From NCBI GenBank assembly GCA_027579435.1, contig JANBPK010001086.1:1-53193 (forward strand): a stretch of 53,193 bases of DNA, read 5' to 3'. A program made the translations under genes and the position numbers. Positions 30,391-39,835 of this stretch are shown here, piece after piece. The notes below the pieces were generated by a model. The model was not told where the DNA came from, searched no databases, and saw only the letters and a program-made list of their open reading frames with translations. The DNA comes from Candolleomyces eurysporus (lineage: Eukaryota > Basidiomycota > Agaricomycetes > Agaricales > Psathyrellaceae). Numbering within the stretch: the first letter of the stretch is position 1; each line of letters opens with the position of its first letter.

Positions 30391-32255
30391 TCATCGAGAT
30401 CCTCTTGCTTGCTCGAGCGGAGGGGAAGGGAGATATTGCGACGCCCGAATCGTGATCGCGACAAGAACCACGAGGATATAGTACACCGCATAGCCGCCGA
30501 GAAGGTTGCGCTGGATAGATAGGGAAAATAGAGAAGAAACGAAAGCTGAGGCCACTGCTTGATTGCCAGAGGCGACCATCTGCGCTGCACCATTAGCCGA
30601 CCCCAGCAGTAGTTTATTCGGGCAATTTTCAATGACTATGAGTATCATCGAATCTAAAGGTTGACCAATGGTGAACGCCCAGTCAAACTGAAAAAACACG
30701 ACCCACGCACCGTAACAAGGTGACATAGTGACCAACGACAAGAATTGTATCCCAACAACCGAAATAACAAAGGCGTCAATTCCGCCTGCTCTTCTAGCCA
30801 ATGCACTGCCAATGGGGAAACAAGCAATTGCAACGAAGAAATTGAAGATGCCTGTCCTATAAATGTTGAGAGTTCCATATCGTCTGACGAGGGAGCCCAG
30901 GAACAGCCCAGAAAACGCCCCACTGATAATAGCAAGGGAGCCCATGATGGTGCCAATTTTCAATGGGTCCATACCAAGACCACCATACTCAACTGGCGTA
31001 GAATACACCAGCGGAATCAACGCTGACACTGACATATCGACAAAGGCAAGCAGTCCGTAGTTCGCAACAGTGATAACGAAGGAGGGAACGAAGAGTTTAG
31101 AAAGTGGTGGCCTTTCTTCTTCGCTCACGGGGACTGGGATAGCACACTCGACCGCTGCAATGGTGGTGCAGTGATCTGAAGTAGCATCGGTGAGAAGAAG
31201 AGTTGTTTCGTCACCGTGAGCAGTATTTTGTTTCTTTCCATCCCGCCACCACAGGCTATTTAGCTTGATCCTCTTTGAGGGTGGCAGCGTCTAGAAGAAA
31301 ACGGCCGTCAGCTGCGTTAGAATGTTGAAATACGGAAACTGAGATAACCTACCTCCTTCATGGCTATGGCCGAAACGAAGAAAGAGGTGAACGCAATAAG
31401 TGCTGCTGCAGCACATGGAAGAAAGTAAGGATGATGGTGGAAAAAGGGTATCCTGCCGAATGTCTCTGGCCATCGCAAGGCGGGACTACTCAACACTCCG
31501 CCTAATGTCGGTCTGGAATGACACACGTTGACTAGGGTCTTGCAGTGAGGGCAGGGATTGGATTACTTACCCGATGGTCGCCCCCAAACACCACATTATT
31601 TGGGTGAGCGCGTAGGCATCGGCGATGTTGGTTGAGTCAGTAATCTACACCCACATTGAGATAACCGAGAGGATGTGAGTGAATATCCGAGTTGACGCAC
31701 TTCCGCCAGAACGCTGTTGGAGACACCTACATATTTTCTCTCCTAGTTAGCTCACAGCTGAGAGCAAAATATTTCACGCGCAGAACTCACCAATGTTGCC
31801 GTTGAACATTCCCTGGAAAGCTCTGAAGAAGACGAGAGACCAAAACGTTGTTGATAGTCCGAATCCAAGGATGGTGAATGACAGCCCTAATGTGCCCACC
31901 AACAGCACCGGTTTACGGCCCAGCAAATCGGAAAGCCAAGCCCATGCGAACACAGTTAGAGTTTCAGAGAGGAAGAACGTGGGTTCCTTCAGTACTCATC
32001 AGTAGAATATAGACCCTTGATCGAACATTGTCCACTCACCACAATGCCTGCATAGTACCCCGTCTTCGTTTCGTCTCCACCGGTGATCCCGGTGTCCCTC
32101 ACGAATTGGTTGAAGAACGGATAGATTACCGTTGCAGTCACCGGCTCAGCGAATTGAATCAGGAAGGTAATGAAAACCTGGAGCTTTGGCAATGGCGTTC
32201 GCTCTATCTTCTCCTCGACACTGGGAGAATCATCTTCACGTCCTCGGCTGGTCAT
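30391..32255 (-). CDS. MFS transporter, DHA1/ZIF-like, array copy E (divergent motif A)
   Basis: The start is ATG 32255 (MTSRGREDDSPSVEEKIE, with a shortened N-terminus). It has the same exon plan but is the most divergent copy. Motif A begins AWLSDLLGRKPVLLVG, so its first glycine is alanine, unlike the GWLSDLLGR/DFLGR of the other five. The exon 2 start is EPTFFLSETL instead of ESTFFFSETL; TM1 loop is PFFNQFVRDTG; TM3/4 reads LGLSFTILGFGLSTTFWSL; the fourth coding exon has ALTQIMWCLGATIG (Pro to Gln). The central loop has TTLLLTD instead of TTPLLTD. The last intron is in frame and stop-free, so its retention would only insert residues. No stop codon was seen: either relaxed constraint or a changed substrate. 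Confidence 0.82.
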
Positions 32256-34433
32256 CAGGATTTTGCCTCAGAGAGTACTAGGAAAAGATAAAAGGGCCAC
32301 GGCGCTCTCAACGCGAGTCTATATGTGGACATTTAAGCGCACACACTCGAGTCATGGGTCGATACGAGGACATTCCGAAGGTGAGATTCGCGACTCAAGC
32401 TCCACGACTCCACTTTTTAGTGGCCGGGACTTGTATTTCTCATTTCCGAGGTTTGCTTGATACGGTCTCATACTATTATTACCCACATCTTCGGAGAATC
32501 AATTGGAATGTCACAAGAAAATCACATCGCTCGCAAATAGGAAATGAATTTGAAGCCAGAACGAGGAGCGTGAAGAGACGCGACAGCCTGAGCGCGCCGA
32601 TAATATTGCAGCCGTGGGAATGAATCATTTTAAAAACCCGCTGTTCCGATCCAATTGCAATGAGCGGCAAGCGTGACCCCTCCACTTCTGAAATCTCCAT
32701 CGTTTTGCACGGAAAAAAAAAGCGAATCCTAGATTGTCAAATCTCAAGCTGCGCAATTGCGTGGAAGGGGAGAAATCAAGGAGTTCCGATTAACCGGTGC
32801 TCGGAAGATGTGGGTAATGATAGTACGTCCCGTCCTGTGGAGTACCCAGGCTCGGAACGAGCAAGGAAGTTCGGAAGAAATAACAATCTACCAGCCAGCC
32901 TTTCATTCACCTCATCTTCATTCATCCGTCAAAAAGGCAATTTTTGCCCCTCTCCACTATGAAAGCTCTTGGACTTATCATATAGTTGAAAGAAACGGAG
33001 AGAACACGGACTCTTCTGTACATACCCTCTTGTTTGGCGCTGGAGAAACAGTTTATATGGGAGGAGCGCTAGCAACGCGAGTATGAAGCAAGGGGAAGAG
33101 CATAGATTCTGCTTGTCAGAAACGCGATTCGACGCAATTAACCTCATGATTGAGTTAATACAAAAGTCTTTGTCGATGTTAACGTTAACACCTACACACC
33201 TCGTTCTGCAGGATGTTTCCATTGACAGTTACGAGACACTGTACGGAAGTTGGTCAGAATACCCAAGGGCCCAATAAATTGTAGGGTTTGGTAGTCACAA
33301 GGGCCTCAGGCCTCACGATCTGAACTTCGCATACTCATGAACAATATTCGGATGGAACGGAGAACACAAATTTAAATGCCCTTACCTCCTTGCAATGGCT
33401 CACGGTGAGCGGGAGGCATATGCATTTGGATGACTATCACATACAACTTCTTATGGATGCTGCGGTCGTCGAAGATCAAGTTTGGGTAGGCTCAAAACGG
33501 AAATCCTCTCGCGACGTCCTGGAGGGACGTCTTGTGTCGAGACTACAAGTCTGGAATATCTATGAAGTCTAGTGGTATTATACTTAGGCGATCAAAAGAG
33601 GTGCCCGTCCGTAAACTCGAGGGACGTGCACCAGAAGTCCTATCTTCATTGCCCCTCAGCATGGAGTTGTACCCGAGTCCATGTCTGCTTCCAGATAGCA
33701 TTTGTATTCAAGCCTCAACTTGACTGTCGGTCGGTCGAGCTCAGTCACTGTGTACTCAAACTTTGGGTGAATAAGCATTATTCATCGTTGAGGGCTGCAA
33801 GCTTATGTTCTGAAAAATGAAATACTTCTCGATGTTCTAAAATTTGAAAGTTTCCTGACCTTTCTAGCTCGACATGGATCCCGGAAGACGATTCAATTAC
33901 ATGGATGGACGAAAGGCAAGCAGCATGAGGTCACGTCTGAAGTTTGTCACGGTTAGAGACCGAAGACAACGCCATCTTTAGCCCCTAGTATCTCAGTCGT
34001 CTCGCCACCTCGCCATCTCTCGTCGCAACGCCGATATGGTCAGCACTAGTGTGGAGTGGCGGCGCATCAGGCCTCCGGGAGCTCCGAACTTGCATCTTGT
34101 ATCAAATAGGTTAATCCAGGGAATTATAGAGGTATGTTTGTTCAAAAATATCGTATTTCAGATCATTAAATTCGTCTTCCAAGGTCGTTCATGTGGTCAT
34201 GCTATGTAAGTATACCCAGGATCGTGAAGGGAGAGTTGCTCCTTTTCTATGTCTAGCGAAACGTTCCGTCTCGGTGGCTGCCGGGCGAAAGAGGAGTCGT
34301 CCTTCCCGACCGCAGTCACAGGTGCTGGGGCACTGTAGCAGAAGCCATCAAGGCCTCTAGAGAGTCTGGGATACGTTGAAATTAATCAGCCATGGGTCAT
34401 CAAGAAGGAGAACACCCAACCAACTTTATTACA
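32256..34433. other. Longest spacer, between MFS copies E and F, with a unit-specific insertion
   Basis: This spacer is 2.2 kb. Compared with the D spacer, about 32355-32830 has no counterpart; homology resumes at GTGGAGTACCCAGGCTCGG. The array element (CACACCTCGTTCTGCAGGA) is near 33197, then the long-unit segment runs about 33211-34154. The insertion has no evident terminal repeats or ORF of transposon type. No gene is supported. Confidence 0.5.
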
Positions 34434-36309
34434 TCATCGAGATCCTGTTGCTTGCTCGGAAGGGAGGTATCGCGACGCCCGAATCATGATCGCGACAAGA
34501 ACCACGAGGACATAGTACACCGCATAGCCGCCAAGGAGGTTTCGCTGGATAGACAGGGAAAATAGAGAAGAAGCGAAAGCTGGGGCCACTGCTCGACTGC
34601 CAGAGGTGACCATCTGCGCTGCACCATTGGCCGACCCAAGTAGTAATCTACTCGGGACATTTTGTACGACCATGAGCATCATCGAGGCTGGATGTTAGAG
34701 CGACCGTGAGCGCTCAGCGGTACGATCGAATTGAAGGAAAGGTAGATCACGCACCATAGCAAGGTGATATAGTAGCCAAGGCTAAGAATTGTATCACCAC
34801 AACCAGAATCACAAAAGGGTCGATTCCGCCTGCTCTCCTAGCCAATGCATTGCCAGCGGGGAAACAACCAACGACAATGAAAAGACTGAAGATGCCTGTC
34901 CTGTAAATATTGAGAGCCCCATATCGTCTGATGAGGGAGCCAAGGAACAGCCCTGAAACCAGCCCATTAAGAATACCAAAAGAACCCATGATGGTGCCAA
35001 TTTTCAATGGGTCCATACCGAGACCGCCATACTCGACCGGCGTAGAATACACCAATGGAATTAACGCCGACATTGCCATTTCGGAGAAGGCGAGCAGGCC
35101 GAAGTTTGCAAGAGTGATACCAAAGGAGGGAATGAAGAGTTGGGAAAGCGGTGGCCTCTCTTCCTCGTTCACGGTGACTGGGATAGCGCTCTCGACCACC
35201 GCTATGGTGGCGTAGTGGTCTGAAGTAGCATCCGTAAGAAGAGGAGTCGTTGCGTCGTCGTGAGCAACGTTTTGTTTGTTTCCTTCCCGGCGCCACAGGC
35301 TACTCAGCTTGGCCCTCCGTGAGGCTGGCAGCGTCTAGCGGAAAACGGCTGTCAGTTACATAAATCCGGAAAATTCAATACGGAAATTGAGATAACCTAC
35401 TTCTTTCAAGGCTATACTCGAAATGAAAAAAGAGGCGAATGCAACGAAAGCTGCTGCGGCACATGGAAGGAAATAAGGATGATGGTGGAAAAAGGGGATT
35501 CTGCCGAAAGTATCTGGCCATCGCGAGGCAGGATTACTCAACACTCCGCCTAACGTCGGTCTGGAAATGACACAAGTTGATTAGGGTTATGCTATTGGGG
35601 CAGGGATCGAGATGCTTACCCGACCGTCAACCCCGCACTCCACATCATCGGGGAAAGCGCGTAGGCATCCCCAATGTTGGTCGAGTCAGTAATCTACGAA
35701 GGCAGTGAGATGACTGAGAGAGGTGAACCGGAAAGAAGGATTGCCGTACCTCCGCTAGAACGCTCTTAGAGACACCTGCATAGTTTGTTCTGGTTAATTT
35801 ACAGTTCACAGTCGAAAGTATCATGGGTGGGGCTCACCGATGTTCCCGTTGAACAATCCCTGGAAAGCTCTGAAGAAGACGAGAGGCCAAAACGTTGTTG
35901 ACAACCCAAATCCAAGCATGGCGAATGACAGCCCTAACGGGCCCAAGAGCAGCACCGGTTTACGACCCAGGAAGTCGGAAAGCCAGCCCCATGCGAACAC
36001 AGTCAAAGTTTCAGAGAAAAAGAACGTGGATTCCTTCAGTACTCATCAGTAAAATGTAGAGCTCTCGAACGGACGTTGCCTACTCACCACAATGCCTGCA
36101 TAGTACCCCGTTTTCGCTTCGTCTCCTCCAGTGATCCCAGTCTCCCTCACAAATTGGTTGACGAACGGATAGATTACTGTGGCAGTCACTGGCTCAGCGA
36201 ATTGGATGAGGAAGACAATGAGAAGCTGGAGCTTTGGCAATGGGGTTCGTTCCGTCTTCCTGTCTTCGACTATGGGGGAATCATCCTCACGTCGTCCTTG
36301 GGCAGTCAT
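34434..36309 (-). CDS. MFS transporter, DHA1/ZIF-like, array copy F
   Basis: The start is ATG 36309 (MTAQGRREDDSPIVEDRK) and the stop is at 34434. The first half is near-identical in text to copies A and C (motif A GWLSDFLGRKPVLLLG; SSIALKE). TM7 differs: FGITLANFGLLAFSEMAMSA replaces FVITLVNFGLFAFVDMSMSA, so the buried acidic residue is Glu instead of Asp and flanking residues change too. The C-terminus is short (YLPSEQATGSR). As the outermost unit on the promoter-proximal side of the array it has a long, more degenerate upstream spacer. No disabling mutation was seen. Confidence 0.86.
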
Positions 36310-37826
36310 TAGGATATGGCCTGAGGGAGTAGGGAAAGACGAAGGAGGAGAACTGCGCTCACCGCAAATTTATCTGTCGGAATTGAAGCTCAGACACTCG
36401 AGTCATGGTTCCATATGGTCCCTTGGTGTGGAGGAACCAGGCTAGGAACGATAAAATTGAGCCCGAGCAAGGAAGTTCGGAAGAACCCTGCCAGTGGACG
36501 GCGGATCGGGCCATTGATTTATATCGTCAGGCCATCAAAAATAGGCAAATTCTACCCCTCTCCGAGTCCGGACCATATACACATGTGAGGGTACTCTTCA
36601 GCTCAAAGGGCCCAGACACGAGCTTATTTAGTCTAACTAAGTGAGACTAGACTATCGACCACTGTGAAAGCTCTTGATTGTCGTAGGATAGATAAAGGGA
36701 GGGGCAAACACGCACTCTTCCGCACATATCCTTTTGATCGGAGCTGGAGAAATCGTTGATTGCCATAGAGTGCGATAGCAGCTCCAACGCGCAGCAAGCA
36801 GCCGAGTGCGGGTCGTTGAACGATGGGATAAACCTCATCATTGAGGTAATACCTCGACACCTACCTTTTCTTGGATGTCACCGCCTGCCTTTCGTTCCGC
36901 CGGAAACAATGTAAGGAAGTCCTTGCTTATACTAACGCCTAGCAAATCGCAGGGTTTAACAACTGCAATGGCATCAGGATCTGTTCTTCGCAAGCTCAGG
37001 AGCAATGATTTTGTGTTGATTAGAGAAGGCAAGAATGCCTTACTTCCACCCTCGAACGGCCCACTGCGATGAGCGAGAGGCAGCTGCGTTTGGATGATCA
37101 TCATATACAACTTGATATGGATGCTGCGGGACGCATTTTCTTGAAGATCCCATGAGGGGGTGCGATGAAGGCTAAAGGCATTCAGTATTCCATATCCAAA
37201 GCACTGGAGAGTAATGGCCAACAGAGGTGTTCGCAATGCCCGTAAGTAAAGTTCATCAGTCAGCAGAAGATGCATATACAGAAATCTTGGCTTTCTTACA
37301 TGGCTTCCATACGGTCCTCTAAGCTCTACGGTGCGATAGAAAGGTCAGAAAGCGTCCAAAGTCTGAGGGCGTCGAGAAGTAGTACCCATTCATTAGGGAA
37401 TCATCCCTGACTCCAGAGACTGCGGCCCTCATGGATAGGCCAGATTTACCTCAGACTTCGAGCTTCAAGGTCCAGGCTGACGCTGGAGGTTGGGGTTGAG
37501 TCTGAATGGGAGTCGAGCAACGCGAACACTGCTGCCAGAAGCAGACGCGTTTGTCACTGTTAGGAACTGGGGCCAACGCGATCCGGAGCCCCTATCGACC
37601 AACGGAGTCGAAACCGCCCTCGACATCGCCAACCACCTCGTCTCTCTTACATTCACCACAAAATGGTCGGTGCCAACTACATGGGAGGCAAAAGGTGCTC
37701 AATCCCATCCTGGAAGCATCCAATGCACTTCTCTGACGTCCTGTCAATAGAAATGCAATACGGACCAAAGGCAAAGATAAAGACGCGCGCATTCAGCGAA
37801 GCTTTTTCGGAAAACAAAGGCTACAA
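36310..37826. other. Right edge of the MFS array and promoter region of the next gene
   Basis: Spacer-type homology continues: GGGCAAACACGCACTCTTCCG near 36700 matches 29030 and 33000, GATGGATGCTGCGGGACGC near 37115 matches the long-unit segment, and GTTTGTCACTGTTAGGAAC is at 37549. It fades by about 37660. The remaining bases are presumably the promoter of the plus-strand gene starting at 37827. No gene is seen. Confidence 0.55.
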
Positions 37827-39586
37827 ATGCTTTCAAAAGGTTTATTATCGTCAACCCGGGATACAGGTGAAGTATCAAGAGGAGCATGCTATACTAGACA
37901 GGAAGCAGGTGTTGCGGACATATCGCTAGCGCATGCAAGGCAAAAGATTCCATTGCAGGGCAAACCGACGACGACAACCAGCTGGATCCCAGAGCCTGTG
38001 GATACGTCGATGTTTTCGTCACCAGCGAAGATTTTCGAGCGTTTCGGAGCGCATACATCGACCCCAAAGACGAAAACGAGAGCCAGGATTCTTCAGAAAA
38101 TGGACGTTTCCGAACGTGAGTACCATACAACATAACACGAGCGGCTGGTTTATCACGGCGACTGTTTCCAGCCTATGCCATGAAGCAACTCTTGGAAAAG
38201 ATACGGCGGACACCGGACTTAGCGGGTTTGTCAAGGCCAGCTAAAGTTGAGCTCGAGCCGAGAGCCTATTCTTCTGGCCTAAACCTGCTTCGGAAGGACA
38301 ATAATCGAGCGTCAGAGCGCTGCGGCGACGAAAGCAGCATCCGGCTTGGAAGAGTGCCAAAATCATCCATCGTTGTCCCCACAGACCTGAACCAGGATCC
38401 AGATTCGCCGATGTTCTCAACCTCCATGACAGGCAGCTCGGAGAGGGGATTTCCTGGATATCAAAACGAATGGTCGCATCGAGCGATGTCTTCGTTCAGC
38501 TCCATGGAAATCCCTGCGAGTAGTAGCCACGTCTACGAGAGAGACCGATATTCCGACGAGCCTACTGGAGAGGTGGAGGCGGACGAATCGAGTTCAAAGC
38601 CATTCCAGTTTAAGAGCTCTCCGCCAACGTCGCTCGGCGATGAATTTTATCAGTCCCGACTTCGCTGGTCACACGAGCACCCAGACAGAGATATCGTAGG
38701 AGTGGAACATTCAAATGGGCAAGCGAAAGATGCGGCCAATCTGTCCGACTCCCGTCCTTCGTCCTCCAACACTATCTACTGCCCAGAGTATTGGAACGAG
38801 TTTGATGAGCGAGGTCTTCCATCGTTCATAAGGTTTCCTGATTCATCGGAGGAGTACGGCCTATCCTCAGTCTACGGAACCCTATTTCTTCATTCGGACC
38901 CTTGGAATGTCATTGGAGATATCCTGGACCGAGGCGAACAGTCTTTGAATTACGACTACGACATGGGAAGAGTCGGTCGTATGGCCGAAGACGCGAACAT
39001 GGAAAGCAGTGGAAATGAATACACTTCATCGTTCATGTGCACAAGATCCGATAGCGAGAGCCAAGACGAGGACGAAGGGCAGGCGGCACAAGAATCGCCC
39101 AGTATTTTCGGTCTCGATCTGGATCCATTCGAGGGACTGGGCGGTCAGGAGGAGAGTATAGAGTTCGAGGAGGGACCTTCCGACGTCGAGATGGGTGACG
39201 GAGAGTTTTCATCACTCATGAAACGAGGGTCCCCTACAGCAAAGCGGCACAGCAATCATTTAGGGTTGTCGCAGGCGTACTTGCCTGAGCAATTCGTCAT
39301 TCAACAACAACACACACATGCACACCCCACAGCACCTGCACCTCCAGAAATGTATCAAATGGACGGGTCGGACGTCCAGGTGGACGACTTCCAGACGGAC
39401 AATGGCGACGGAATCGAGGGGCCCTCGCTCGGTCCCAACCCTTCCGGAATGGAAACCGACGACGTGAGGCTAGATCCGGTCGAGATCGAAAGCCTGCTCG
39501 ATATGCCAGAGCTGGAGGAGATAGGCGGGAGATACGTTGGCCCCTCGCTGTTCAGCAACGAGCCCGACGATGACGACTGTTGGTGA
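37827..39586 (+). CDS. Acidic, Ser-rich hypothetical protein (567 residues)
   Basis: This family is not recognised. Two exons, 37827-38115 and 38172-39586, are joined by a 56-nt GT-AG intron (GTGAGT to TTCCAG); the join keeps frame (MDVSE-PYAMKQLLEKIRRT) and sums to exactly 568 codons. The N-terminus is basic (residues 1-130; KTKTRARILQK, EKIRRTPDLAGLSRPAKVEL). The middle is Ser/Asp-rich with a YCPEYWNEFDERGLPSFIRF segment. The C-terminus is strongly acidic and ends EPDDDDCW. It has no signal peptide, TM segment or known domain. Its charge layout (basic N-terminus, acidic C-terminus with DLDLDPFEGL-like clusters) would fit a nuclear or transcription-related protein, but that is speculation. 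Confidence 0.7.
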
Positions 39587-39835
39587 GGAGGCGGAGCGGG
39601 TCATGAAACGGGAGGTCCGTGTTAATGTGACTCAGCGCGGGCGATATGTGGGAAGGAGAATCGTGGGAAAAGTCGGTTCGTGTGGCACAACTCACCGCCT
39701 CCTTTTGTAACACAACTCAGCACTTGACCACCAACATCCACGATCCGAAACCTCGCTGCGGACATCGCTCGTGCCCTGAAGACACGCTAAAGCGACCCCA
39801 AGCACTCAAACACAAGCTTTCTGCCAGCAGCAAGC

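Larger units (their letters stand above)
18655..37660 (-). repeat. Tandem array of six MFS-transporter repeat units (three about 2.6 kb, three 3.5-4.0 kb)
   Basis: Both coding and intergenic DNA repeat head to tail. With the landmark GTTTGAGATSATTACAATTCG as boundary, units run about 18775-21400 (A), 21401-24027 (B), 24028-26650 (C), 26651-30108 (D), 30109-34154 (E) and 34155-37660 (F). Stop codons lie at 19044, 21673, 24316, 26914, 30391 and 34434, so spacing is 2629, 2643, 2598, 3477 and 4043 nt. Units D-F carry about 0.9 kb of extra spacer, absent from A-C, between CATCTCGTTCTGCTGG and the landmark. The tail of a long unit is also present at 18655-18774, before unit A. Confidence 0.85.

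Noticed and set aside
31790..31990. Loss of the motif A exon in MFS copy E
   Set aside because: The exon is present and open on the minus strand; it merely lacks an internal ATG. Only substitutions were found.
18655..37660. CRISPR-like or transposon-like array
   Set aside because: The repeat units contain a multi-exon MFS gene with its own flanks, in direct orientation, without terminal repeats or transposase or reverse-transcriptase ORFs.
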